DNA of 64,000 bases from Capra hircus. Its lineage: Eukaryota; Chordata; Mammalia; Artiodactyla; Bovidae. Within the stretch, counting starts at the first letter, position 1. Each line of letters opens with the position of its first letter. Shown piece after piece: positions 1 to 10,860 of this stretch. The notes under the pieces are model-generated. The model searched no databases, was not told where the DNA came from, and was given only the letters and a program-made list of their open reading frames with translations. Both the position numbers and the translations under genes were made by a program. The stretch spans positions 78,646,594 through 78,710,593 of the forward strand of contig NC_030808.1 in the NCBI RefSeq assembly GCF_001704415.2, given 5' to 3'.

Positions 1-883
1 AATATGAATCTTTTTCTTTTCTTCAATAGTGACATGGTTCAAGTAAATCCTCTCTCTAAGAAAGGTGTCTTTCAAATTCCAAAAAGGACATATCAACACA
101 TCATAATTCTACCAGGAATAAGACAAGCCTATTCTAAAATGTCAAATAGCAAAAGATTACCATAGGAAAAAAAGATAAAATCATGGTTATTTTTAAAAAT
201 GGCCAGTAAGAGTTATATTTAGACAATTATGATTAAAAGTCTAAGGATGAACAAACAATGGATTATCACTCCCAATGTTAATGGTCATGCTTTAATTTTA
301 ATAATAACAGCAACAATAATGCTGGCAGCTTCCAACAACCATTATTTTGCGCCAGATATTATGCTAATTTATTCACTTAATTTTGAAAATAACTCTTTGG
401 GATATGTGTATCTCTATTTTAATGTAAGAACATATTGAAAGAGCTTAAGTAGCTACTTAAACCAGTTAGCTCAAGTTCTTAGAGAAGTAAGGACTAAAAA
501 AAAACTTGAACCCAGATCTGATGTTAGAGTCTATGTGCCTAACCACTGCCTCCTGAGCCTCCCTTCTTTTATCCTTCCAATCCTATCCTGGCCCCAAGTA
601 AACTCTTCTTTCTGAACCCTCTGAGAAGTTAGCCATAAAGTCACCTCACAAACAGAATTTATAGCTTTATAATGTGAGTTACCTGATTATTTTCATATGT
701 CATGTTTCCAATGAAAATATAAACTGCTTAAGGGCTAACATGTGTTTTTACCCTTTTCCTATCTATTAGAGAGTTCCAGTGAATAAAAATGGCATAAGAT
801 GCATCTGAATTTGGCTGAGTAAGGAAACCGAAGAAGAACGCTGAGGGTGAGACATGAAGATGCAAATTCAGCCTACTGAGCTT
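1..883. other. intron, nothing recognised
   Basis: AT-rich sequence without a repeat I can assign. The only ORF (229-438, 69 codons) has no recognisable domain and is taken as chance. Confidence 0.6.
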
Positions 884-897
884 TGGGTGGGTATATG

Positions 898-1118
898 CTG
901 TGCCGTGTGGCGCTTAGTCGCTTAGTCATGTCTGACTCTTTGTGACCCCCCATGGACTGTAGTCTGCCAGGCTCCTCTGTCCACGGTGATTCTCCAGGCA
1001 CGAATACTGGAGTGGGTAGCCTCTCGCTTCTCCAGGGGATCTTCCCAACCCAGGAATTGAACTAGGGTCTCCTGTATTGCAGGCCAATTCTTTACCAGCT
1101 GAGCTACCGGGGAAGCCC
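898..1118 (-). mobile_element. Bov-tA SINE
   Basis: Reverse-complement Bov-tA: the Bov-A body (CTCCAGG...GAATACTGGAGTGGGT) is followed by the tRNA-derived head, which ends in GGGGAAGCC. It is flanked by an imperfect 14-bp target-site duplication, TGGGTGGGTATATG at 884-897 and TGGGTGAGTATGTG at 1119-1132. The 70-codon minus-strand ORF here is SINE sequence, not a gene. Confidence 0.9.
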
Positions 1119-1159
1119 TGGGTGAGTATGTGTAACACCTTAAATGCTTGCTTGGGGCT

Positions 1160-1292
1160 GGTGCATGGGGATGACCCAGAGAGATGTTGTGGGGAGGGAG
1201 GTGGGAGGGGGGTTCATGTTTGGGAACGCATGTAAGAATTAAAGATTTTAAAATTTTAAAAAAAATAAAAAATTAAAATTAAAAAAAAAAAA
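1160..1292 (+). mobile_element. L1 3' end (ruminant type)
   Basis: The stretch GGGATGACCCAGAGAGATG, a G-rich tract and an A-rich tail with AAAATAAAAAATTAAA is the typical 3' terminus of ruminant L1 copies. It is heavily 5' truncated. Confidence 0.65.
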
Positions 1293-1744
1293 TAGTGATG
1301 TTTATAGATATACATCATCTAACTTGGAGATTTCTTTTCTAGTAAATAATTTTTACAAAGGAAGCACTTAATAAACCCAAATCATTATTATATAGGAACA
1401 AATCAATAACAAAATATCAGAAAATTTAAATGTCATTTTAATTTCATTTTAATGTCAATAAAACTACCAGTGACATCTAAGTCTAAACAAGATGACATAA
1501 TTCACTGGAATTAATGGCTATTTCAAATGGTTTTTCCAAAGGCTCTCTGAAATACTGTCTTCTTGATGATAATTTACAGAGATTACCTTGGCTGTTTTAT
1601 ACTTTCACACACCATCTCATGCACAGGTGATGCTAAGTAATTTTCACATGTTATTTGGACAAATTCTACTTCAAACGTCTCTGGTAAAGATTAGGAAAAA
1701 TAAGTGTGAGAGTTTTCTTTTAAAAACTATTCATAACATTAACA

Positions 1745-1940
1745 CAAGATGCAAAGTAGTGCAGAGGAAAAGCTCTGGACTTGGAATTTGGAAACAAGGA
1801 TTCAAATCCCACCTTTGCCCTGTGCTGGTTGGTTCACTTTGTCTAACAGACTCTGTATACTGAGGGTCATGATACCCATCTTTCACAGGGCAACAGAAAA
1901 GATCAGGTTAAGAATGAAGCTGAGTGGCCTTCAGGAGAAA
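1745..1940 (+). mobile_element. MIR SINE remnant
   Basis: Order of motifs follows MIR: GTAGTGCAGAGG...CTCTGGACTTGG, then GGATTCAAATCCCACC, then a decayed 3' half. Diverged and without clear ends. Confidence 0.65.
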
Positions 1941-2874
1941 TAGACTAGGTAAGTCCACTAAAATGTCTCCCACATTCTTACAACAAAATTCTCCCAGAGA
2001 AATTGTATCAGTAATAGCAACAGTCAACAATGATTACGCAGTGGTTATTCTACATTACCAATGGTTTACTGAAGGGAAAACACTCAAATTTGATCAAATG
2101 TGGCTTGCCCACTTATAAGCTTCATCCTGAATCCTCTGCATCTCAGATTTTTCATTTGTCTCTGGGAACCTTAATAATAAAGGAACCATAATAATGTTAA
2201 CAGAATATAGTGGTAATTAAGTGAGATATTACATGGGAAAGTGCTTCAGAAACAATTCACACACACACACATCTTTAAAGTTGCAAGTTGTAATGAATAT
2301 TTCATAATAAAGTCCTTCTTGCTTCTTCCTATTTTCTCAGGATCACCCAAAAAGGAGATAAACCAGAACAACAACAACAAAGTTATAGTTGGCTCACATC
2401 TCACATTCTTAAGGATGAGTATTTGACTGGGTAAACAGACTGCTTTAACTTAGTTTGGGGAGAATTAAGAGGCAGACTTGGTTGTTGCCTCTGCCTTAGA
2501 GATGTAGAGATACCTTAGAGATATAGACATGTAGAGATGGTCTTAGCATCTCTACATATAGAAACATTTCATTCTCAAGCATGATAGGCTCTTGGAGAGA
2601 AATGGCTGGACCATTCTGGCCAGGACCACCAGCATAGTAGCTCTTGCCCAGAGTGTAATAAGACTGATATACTTTTGCTTCTTGGTATTTCCTCCCTGTA
2701 GCTAGCCACCCTTCTGGAGCTATTCCTAGAGATATGTGTCAAAGCACATGAGACGTTGAGTCTACTCAGAGTGAAGTTACTTTGCTCATATTGCAAAGCT
2801 ACCAGGAGCCTCAATGCACTACCTAAGGACGTCAGCAAAGCGCTTCGAAAATTACAAGCGTCAGAAGGGATACC

Positions 2875-3125
2875 TTGCTCTGTGTTCACATGCCATTCCC
2901 TTTGCTTAGCATGCCATGCTGTCTGCCACCCTTTCCTGTGTGGCTAACAACTAGTTCACTCTCCAAGAGTCAGCTCAGATGTTTCCTTCCCTCTGAAGCT
3001 TTCCCAATCCCTCCACACCACATCTTTCATGTCCTTTAATTCACTTAACAGATTGCAACATCTGGTATTGCGTGTTTATCTTGACTAGCAGACAATCTAT
3101 TCTGCCTGAAACCAGCAAGACACAG
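2875..3125 (+). mobile_element. L2 LINE 3' remnant
   Basis: Contains the L2 3' signature of a CTCAGATGTTTCCTTCCCTCTG-like segment followed by GAAGCTTTCCCAATCCCTCC and a T-rich stretch. Strongly diverged. The stretch 1941-2874 before it holds no repeat or gene that I recognise apart from a short imperfect tandem repeat of CCTTAGAGATGTAGAGATA near 2490-2540. Confidence 0.5.
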
Positions 3126-3839
3126 GAAAACATACAGAATGGATAATAAAAGATGCTGGAAGGTCAAAGCACACAGTAGGCTCAGGGTGTCATAGCTCAG
3201 GGTCCTGCCCTCCTCTGTCCCTGATGCTATTCCTAGCCATCCAATCTCTGGACACTGTAAATCTAAGGGAGGATAAAAATATCATATCATGATTTTTTTT
3301 TTCTTTTACAGCTCCTAGGGTCAATCATTGTTTCAGGGTATGATTTCTTTATATGGTATATTTGCCGAAAGGCTTAGGTGTCAGGTTTATTTTTATAATA
3401 TTCATAATGAATCTATTTATAGATGATTTACATAGGCCTGTCATGACCCAAAATCAGCTAAGATTTCAGGCATTGCTACCTGAAATCATGCAAGAGCAAG
3501 TGTTTTATTATGAAGGAGTTTGGGCATTGCTGAGGCATCTAGAAGAATCTTTCTTTTTTCTTTACATATTGTTTAGTTTTGGGACACCAGTTAAAACTCC
3601 TTGGGACAACATATGCAGGAAATTGGTATTTACGATGAAAGCACAGGGGAAAAGCATAGCATTGTGAAGGAGGATCTGAGTCCCTGAATCTCTACATTGT
3701 TTACACGTCAAAGAAGCATAAGACTTCCGCAGCTACTGTCATTAAGGAGAGGATCTCTACCCACAGCACCTGGAGAAGGTTCAAGAGCATTAGAGGACTG
3801 ACCCCTGAAGTTACTGAAATAAACAAATAGTTTCCAAAT

Positions 3840-4075
3840 TTTGGTTGAGACCCAATCAGAATTACCTGACAAGTTTTATTTTGTTTTAATGTAGACTCTT
3901 GGGACCCATGCCCTGAGATTCTGATTCTGTAGGACTGATGTGAGCCCCAAAGATGGTGTTCTTTGTTTTTTCTTTTTTTTCTTTTTAATGTTCCCCAAGT
4001 CAGTCTGATGACTGGCTTGCTTTAAAAAACCATTATAACAATGATCTCCAAATGGTGCATAAAAGATGGTACTCT
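3840..4075. mobile_element. MER5-like hAT-Charlie remnant
   Basis: Carries the MER5-type core: AATCAGAATTACCTG, later GAGATTCTGATTCTGTAGG, later a T-rich run and CCAAGTCAGTCTGATG. Terminal repeats are eroded, so the family call is approximate. Confidence 0.5.
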
Positions 4076-4290
4076 GAAAAGGAGAAAAAAACACTAAGAA
4101 ATCTATATGTATTTATTTATATATGGTTGTTATACTTTTTATTTTAAAATATAGTTGCACAAAAAATTGTAAATACAATATAAACAGTCCCAAGAACCAC
4201 TCACTCACTTTCTCCCAATGGTAACATCTGAAAAGATATAATATAATATTAAAGCCAAGAACACTGACTTTGTTTCATTACTGGTCATTT

Positions 4291-4376
4291 CAGTTCAGTT
4301 CAGTCGCTCAGTCATGTCCGACTCTTTGCGACCCCATGAATCGCAGCACGCCAGGCCTCCCTGTCCATCACCAACT
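4291..4376 (-). mobile_element. BovB 3' tail fragment
   Basis: Begins with the CAGTTCAGTTCAGT tail repeat and continues into GCGACCCCATGAATCGCAGC, which identifies the extreme 3' end of a BovB LINE in reverse orientation. Only about 85 bp were inserted. Confidence 0.8.
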
Positions 4377-4919
4377 GTTAATGAGTCCTCATTCAGTTTT
4401 CACCATATTTTAACCTGTATTCCTTTGTGTATCTTAGAGCTAAGCTATTTTAACCCATGTACAGGTTAATGTAACCACCACCGCAAGAGAGATACACAAC
4501 TCTTCCACCACCAACTCCCCGTTGCTTTCTCTTAATGTGAACACCCATTCTCTGCACCAGTCCACCCCTCATCCTGTCCCCCCAACAACCATTATTAAAT
4601 GACTCTCTATCTCTAGAGTTTCATCATCTCACGAATCTCTTATAAATGGAATCATATGATATATGTAATCCTTCCAGAGTGATTTTTCCTTTTTCGTTAA
4701 GCATTAATGCCCTTGAGGTGAATCCAGCTGCTGCATGTATCAGTAAATCATTCCTTCTTATTAATAAATAGATTGGATGGATGGATCAGAGTCTGTTTAA
4801 ACATTTACCGACTGAAGGACATTTAAGATGTTTCCAGTCTCTTGGCATTATAAAATAAGTTATGACATTCATGTATAAGAGTTTTTGTGAACATAACTTA
4901 TGTCTCTGGATTAAATACC

Positions 4920-5172
4920 CCTGCTGCTGCTACTGCTGCTAAGTCACTTCAGTTGTGTCCGACTCTGCGCGACCCCATAGACGGCAGCCCATCAGGCTCC
5001 CCCGTCCCTGGGATTCTCCAGGCAAGAACACCGGAGTGGGTTGCCATTTCCCTCTCCAATGCATGAAAGTGAAAAGTGGAAGTAAAGTCGCTCAGTCGTA
5101 TCCGACTCCTAGCGACCCCATGGACTGCAGCCTACCAGGCTCCTCCGTCCACAGGATTTTCCAGGCCCCCAG
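4920..5172 (-). mobile_element. Bov-A2 SINE, truncated
   Basis: Two Bov-A monomers in reverse orientation are separated by the AATGCATGAAAGTGAAAAGT linker, and CTGCTGCTGCTACTGCTGCT is at the tail side. The second monomer breaks off at about 5172. The 92-codon plus-strand ORF over it is a shadow of the SINE. Confidence 0.88.
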
Positions 5173-5208
5173 GGTACGACAATTAAATCATATGGCTAGT
5201 ATACATTT

Positions 5209-5427
5209 GTTGTTGTTGCTGTTTAGTTGCTAAGTCATATCCTACTCTTTGTGACCCTACGGACTATAGCATGCCAGGCTCCTCTGTCCATGGGATTCTC
5301 CAGGGAAGAATATTGGAGTGGGTTGACATTTCCTCCTCCAGGGGATCTTCTTGATCAAGCGATCAAACTCAAGCCTCCTGCATTGGCAGGTGGACTCTTT
5401 ACCACTGAGCCACCAGGGAAGCCCCTT
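5209..5427 (-). mobile_element. Bov-tA SINE
   Basis: Complete reverse-orientation Bov-tA with a (TTG)n tail remnant, ending in CCACCAGGGAAGCCCC. The TSD TAGTATACATTT (5197-5208) matches TAGTAGACATTT (5428-5439) at 11 of 12 positions. A poly(A) run follows at 5455-5473. Confidence 0.92.
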
Positions 5428-5604
5428 TAGTAGACATTTACTTTGGTTTAAAAAGAAAAAAAAAAAAAAAAAGCTGCAAAAAGAGTTTTCCAGACTAGTC
5501 ATACTATTTTACATACAACTTCCAGCAATGTATGAGAGCTTCTCCACACCCTTATTAGCAAATGATGTGATTTTTCTTTTTAGCTGGTTTAATGGGTGCA
5601 TTGT

Positions 5605-5722
5605 TTAGTCCACTAAGTCATGTCTGACTTTTTGCAACACCATGGGACATAGCCCACCTGGCTCCTCTGTTCATGGAATTCTTCAGGCAAGAATACTGGA
5701 GTGAGTTGCCATTTCCTTCTGT
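5605..5722 (-). mobile_element. Bov-A/Bov-tA SINE fragment
   Basis: Reverse-orientation Bov-A body from GTCCACTAAGTCATGTCTGAC to TTGCCATTTCCTTCT; the tRNA-derived half is missing. It is the fourth BovB/Bov-A-related insertion in 1.5 kb. Confidence 0.85.
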
Positions 5723-6089
5723 AGATGTTTATTTATTTTTATTCTTGAACAAGAAATTAAAATTTCTTCATATTTAAAATATGGAGTGAAAATTGTACTT
5801 CACATTTATATAGTTTAAAAATGAAGAAGATTAAAGAGAACTTCACCACACAGTATTGCATTATTCACAGTTTTTGGAGTCAGACTTGGATGAAAAATCT
5901 ACCACCTTCTTAAGGCATTCATTTCAGCAGTTAATTAAGTGGCAAGTTATAAGATAAGAGACTTTTGTCAACAATTCATGAATTCCTTTTTGTCCTAAAA
6001 CATTTAATCCATTCTGTGCACATACATTAATTCTATCACTGGAGATTATAAGCAAATCACCCCAAACCCTTCAGTGACAAAGAACTGCA

Positions 6090-6230
6090 ATAATCATGGA
6101 AGGATCCAAGATCCAGACTCGGCTTCACCACTTACTGTTCTGTGATACTGAACAAATACCTGACCTTGCTGAGGCTTCACAACTGAGGTAGTAACACCTG
6201 CCTGTATTCAACAATTTTGATTTACTATTT
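6090..6230 (+). mobile_element. MIR SINE remnant
   Basis: AAGATCCAGACTCGGCTTCA, CCACTTACTGTTCTGTGA and CTGAGGCTTCACAACTGAGG follow MIR order. A second weaker MIR-like piece is seen at about 5865-5935. The rest of 5728-6570 is AT-rich with nothing recognised. Confidence 0.6.
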
Positions 6231-6570
6231 ACAGCATTCCTAGAGCCAAGGCCCTATACCTCCTAGAAATGTATTATGGAAGTAACTATCCTTATCTGAG
6301 AAACAAATGTGTATTCAATAATTTTTAAGATTTATTCTGTTCAAGAATTGTATAACAATATAATATTGAGGCACTAAGATCCCTATCACTAATATTAGAA
6401 GTTTATACTGTTTATCAGTATTTATGAATATTATTAATAACTGTATTTATACTGCTATACATTTATTAATCTTATGTTACTGGTATCATTAGTTAATTAT
6501 TAGTAATAGTCTGTATCAAATTATGAAATGCATTTATTAAATACTATTTAATAATTTTATCAATATTAGT

Positions 6571-6756
6571 TAAGTCGCTCAGTCGTGTCCAACTCTTTGT
6601 GACCCCATGGATGGTAGCCCACCAGGCTCCTCCGTCCATGGGATTCTCCAGGCAAGAATACTGGAGTGGGTTGACATTTCCTTCTACAGGGGATCTTCCC
6701 AACCCAAGGATCGAACCCAGGTCTCCCATATTAGAGGCAGACACTTTAACCTCTGA
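6571..6756 (-). mobile_element. Bov-tA SINE
   Basis: Reverse Bov-tA from TTAAGTCGCTCAGTCGTGTC to the tRNA-derived box, truncated before the terminal GGGAAGCC. It sits in AT-rich DNA. Confidence 0.88.
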
Positions 6757-6949
6757 ATATTACTGAATATTAATCAAAGCATCTAGTTATTTTTATTATA
6801 GCAAGGAATACACTCTACAAGGGCAGAGATCAGTCTCCATTTGGCTCATTACTTCAGCTCCTAGAAGAGTGTCTGTCTGGCGCAAATTCTGCTGTAAGTA
6901 AATGATTGTTAAATGAGAATGCAAAAGTAATTCCTAGAGTTGTAAGGTA

Positions 6950-7150
6950 TTTTATGGTTTGTTAAACATTTTCACACTCATTATAACTGATCCACAAAAC
7001 CACCTCAGAAGATAATTAATATTACCAACTAGTTTTATACAGTAAGAAAACATGAAACAGAAAATTGACATGTCCAAGGTCAAGGAGTGAAACTGAGGAT
7101 TGAATGTGAATACCCTGACCACCAAGTCAGCACTGAATCTTGGCTCTTTT
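6950..7150 (-). mobile_element. MIR SINE remnant
   Basis: Reverse MIR: ACACTCATTATAACTGATCC, then AGTAAGAAAACATGAAACAG, then TGTCCAAGGTCAAGGAGTG and a TTGAATGTGAATACCCTGAC segment. The interval 7151-7740 that follows holds no repeat I can assign; overlapping ORFs of 71-82 codons there match nothing I know. Confidence 0.7.
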
Positions 7151-7740
7151 GAGTGTCAATAAGGCCTATGCATATTTAGTAAAATCTGATTTCATGATTT
7201 CATACAAAGAATTATAAGTTCTTTTCAGGAAGATGCCATGTAAAGATCAAACAAATACAATTAGTATCTGACCCTTTAATGAATATACAGCTTATCTTTT
7301 CCCCCCGCAGTCTCTGAAAATTTAAACTCATTTACTGTACTCCACAATGAGAAATGAGGCTAAAGATGCTTGCTCTGAGCCAGAAAAGGGGCACACCAGT
7401 CAAAGTGGAGTGTTTTCAGTGAACTTGTGACTGTCCTGTTGACAGACCACAGTTTGTTATAACATTCTGAGAAGCTGTGAGTGTTCTGTGATGGCTGGCG
7501 ATTTAAAAGGACTGTTAGAACTATACAAAGACGACGTTTCCCCTTTGTACCTGCAAAGTCACAGGCCAGATTCACCTTTCACACCAGGGAAGAGACTAGA
7601 GGACTCCAGAGACAGAGAGTGCAGGTTGAGCAAAAATACTCAGATACGACTTGCTCAGAGTTCACATCAGTCCTTACACATTTTCTACTACCAATTATTT
7701 CAGGAATAAAAAGTAAAAGCTTTCACTAACTGCAAAAGGA

Positions 7741-8092
7741 GTTCAGTTCAGTTCAGTTCAGTCACTCAGCCGTGTCCAACTCTTTGCGACCCCATGGACT
7801 GCAGCAAGCCAGGCTTACCTGTTCCTCACTAATTCCTGGAGTTTACTCAAACTCATGTCCATTGAGTCGGTGATGCCATCCAACCATCTCATCCTCTGTC
7901 ATCCCCTTCTCCTCCTGCCCTCAATCTTTCCCAGCATCAGGATCTTTTCAAATGAGTCAGCTCTTCACATCAGGTGGTCAAAGTATTGGAGGTTCAGATT
8001 CAGCATCAGTCCTTCCAATGAATATTCAGGACTGATTTCCTTTAGGATGGACTGGTTGGATCTCCTTGCAGTCCAAGGGACTCTCAAGAGTC
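7741..8092 (-). mobile_element. BovB LINE 3' fragment
   Basis: Starts with four GTTCA tail repeats and continues through the last part of ORF2 in reverse (CATCCAACCATCTCATCCTC, GGACTGGTTGGATCTCC) to CTCTCAAGAGTC. It is 5' truncated to about 350 bp. Confidence 0.88.
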
Positions 8093-8359
8093 AAAGCAGC
8101 AACAAATTGGTTTATATGCACAAGATTAAAAATGGCAGAAATAATCCATTCCAAATTACTTTTTCAAATACATTGCCATAAGTGGCCATCAATTTCACTC
8201 ACATTTTTGCTATCTGTTGAAAAAACAAATATGTCCTGCCTGACCAGGTTACATGACTTCACATCACTAAGGGCCAGTTCAACACCAAATAGCAATAATC
8301 AAAGACTCAGCAATTCCTAGGAACCAAGCTCCAATTTTGTCTCTTCCAATCTAAGACAG

Positions 8360-8505
8360 CAGAGACTTAATGGAATGAGCACATTTAAGACCTGAGTTCT
8401 GGAGCCAGTTCAGCCCCAAACTCCTGGATAATCTTGGGAAGATATTCTTTCCCCTCTCAGACTGAGTTTTCACATCTGACAAGTAAAAGAACTGCCCTAG
8501 AAAAC
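8360..8505 (+). mobile_element. MIR SINE remnant
   Basis: GAGTTCTGGAGCCAGTTCAG, GGATAATCTTGGGAAGATA, CCCCTCTCAGACTGAGTTTTC and CACATCTGACAAGTAAAAG follow MIR order. The following 8506-9029 has nothing recognised. Confidence 0.65.
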
Positions 8506-9029
8506 CTTAAAACTCTTTTCTAGTTCTGCTGCTCAAAGACTTTGTGATTAAAACATGAAGAAAGGCTTGGGCAGGAAAGTGGAAAGCAAACAAGTTTGGC
8601 TGCCATTTCCATCATGGGAGACCAATTGTTTAAGATGGCATTTTGTTCTCAGTACTACATTTACCTCGGGTTAGCAACAGGCAATAACTACTCCCTCTCC
8701 ACAGAATGGATTGGGAACCTCAGGTAGAATAAAACACAGAGAGATCTAGTAAAAAATTTCCAGGCTTAGGATCCTCAATGAATAGAATTTATTTCACCTA
8801 TTCTGATTTGACTTTACCAGTCTAGGTAAAGCAATGTAGGCAAAGCTTGAAAACAGAGGCTTTGTTTATATTATACAGAAGCGTATAAGGTAATATACAT
8901 AGGAAAGGTTTTTTTAAAAAAGCAACCATTTTGAAATTAATTTCAAAGAAAACTCATGAATAATAAAATAATGAATTCAAAATAGATGAGGCAATCTAGC
9001 CCAATCTCTAATAAATAGAACCTTCTAAA

Positions 9030-9275
9030 ATCAACAAGAGCCCTAGATATAAAAAATGGAGCCTAGCTCTACAATTTTATCAACTATGTGATATTAATAA
9101 TCACATAGTTGAACAATCACATATTATTGAACAATTATTGAATAATACCCTTTACTTTGGGTAGTTTACCACTTGGTATAATTGCAATACCATCTGTTCT
9201 ATCTAACTCAGAGAGCTACAATGAGAACAGTCTTTTGAGAATTAAATAACAATGAATACGGAAGTGCTAGAAAAA
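9030..9275 (+). mobile_element. MIR SINE remnant with internal inverted repeat
   Basis: GAGCCTAGCTCTACAATTTTA and ATCAACTATGTGA match the MIR middle; GAGAGCTACAATGAGAACAG to GAATTAAATAACAATGAATA matches its 3' half. The centre is replaced by a perfect 13-bp inverted repeat (9080-9092 and 9100-9112) that is not part of MIR. Confidence 0.55.
9080..9112. repeat. perfect 13-bp inverted repeat, 7-nt loop
   Basis: TCAACTATGTGAT at 9080-9092 is the exact reverse complement of ATCACATAGTTGA at 9100-9112, with ATTAATA between. Confidence 0.9.
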
Positions 9276-10499
9276 TTATAATGGATTGTACAAACAAAAG
9301 GAATTCTACTAAAATGATCATGTGTAATTTGTACCCTATGGATTCACTTTTTTAAAACTCTAATATAAATAATATTTTTAAAAGAAATTTCAGAAATTGG
9401 AGAAAGTCAACTCCAGACCACAAGATAACTCCAACTTTACAAACCTACAAACTTTACAAATCTTTCTGTATTATAATCTATTGTAATAAGAAACACAAAA
9501 TATTATCACAGTTCATTCAGCCAAATTATTGAGAGAAAGAATTTCCAATTGCCAGAGTTAAAATAGTAAGAAAATTTCAAAATCATTTCATAAAACAATG
9601 TATTAATAAAAGAAAACCGATCATTTTCTTTGGTATCTACCAAGGATAGAAAACGCAAGATTTATACCCTGTTCTGCCATCAAAGTCTAAGGCTGTGGGA
9701 AATTTTTGCAAATTGGAAGCAGAGAGAGCCCAGATTACAAGATAAAGAACACTACTGCTAGTACTTTAAAGACCAAAAGAAAAATCATGTCACCTTATTC
9801 CCTCACCAGTCTAGAAGAGAAGGTAAAGAGATAAAACCACACATACACACCAAAATCATTCCATAAAAAAATACACAGACACTTAACATAGTAAAATTTG
9901 CAAGAAGACAAAACAATAAAAATATACATGGGCTCATAAGTATATAGTGCAAGACACAGAAAGGCATTTGGAAATGCAGGGGCATTCCAAGACACACTAG
10001 CTGTTGGGAAAAAAAAAGAAATCAATGATAAATGAGAACAATGGTAGCAAAATTACAAAACCCTAAGGCCTAAAGAGCTACTAACTGGGAAAAAAAGTAC
10101 ACCCCACTTTTAACTGTGCCAAAGCCCTTCAGAGAAAGTTATTAGTGGAATACCTTATAAAAGAAAATTATAACATATGGTATCACATAAATATAAATTG
10201 ATGTGGAAAACATGTGGGTACTTTTTCAACTTTCACAGTCAGAATTTAAAAATGAGAAAGCAAACCCCAGAGATTACAGACATAAGACCAGGGTGAGAAA
10301 TGTAATCAGTAACTAACTTCAAGGTAGCAGTGGTTAAACAAATCCTAGGTTACCAAGCGCAAGGAAAGGGGAGAGGAAGTAAAAATAACCCACCCATACA
10401 GAACCATAAACCCTGAAAAATATTTGAGAAGCCTGAATATGAACCTGGATAAGCAGGTTCACAGTGCTGTAGCTTAACTATCACTGCAAACATCACTGA
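9276..10499. other. AT-rich intron, nothing recognised
   Basis: About 1.2 kb of A-rich sequence without an assignable repeat. The minus-strand ORFs at 9795-10025 are low-complexity hydrophobic chance frames. Confidence 0.55.
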
Positions 10500-10620
10500 G
10501 TACCTACTGTGGGTCAGGTGTCCTTCTGGATGCTGTTGCGAGTAAAGGCATGAGTAAGGCAGCCCCACCTCCAAAAGGTCTGAATCTACCAAAGGAGACA
10601 GGCCCACATACAAGTAAATC
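10500..10620 (+). repeat. old dispersed mammalian repeat, family not assigned
   Basis: GAGTACCTACTGTGGGTCAGG, then TGCTGTTGCGAGTAAAGGCA and GAATCTACCAAAGGAGACAGG, has the layout of a common ancient repeat (activity of 3' end 'last-position' type, followed by a stretch about stock quantities of GAGACAG). I cannot name the family safely. Confidence 0.35.
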
Positions 10621-10719
10621 TTTTAGAAGGACAGTTGTGCAAAGGATTGTATGAGATGCATAGGGGTTACAGTACAGGGAAAGAGTCCTCACTAGAATAT
10701 AATACAAGGTCCTGATAAC

Positions 10720-10860
10720 TCTGGACTCAGGCAAAGAGGACTTGAGGTCTAGCACCAACTTGATGACAAGCAGGTCATCCATCTTCAAACAAATCACTTA
10801 TACTCTCTGCACTGCAGTTTTTCATCTTGACACCAGCAAAAGGTGGGCTATGATTTCTGT
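10720..10860 (+). mobile_element. MIR SINE remnant
   Basis: ACTTGAGGTCTAGCACCAAC, CAAACAAATCACTTATACTC and CACTGCAGTTTTTCATCTTG follow MIR order with heavy decay. Confidence 0.5.
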
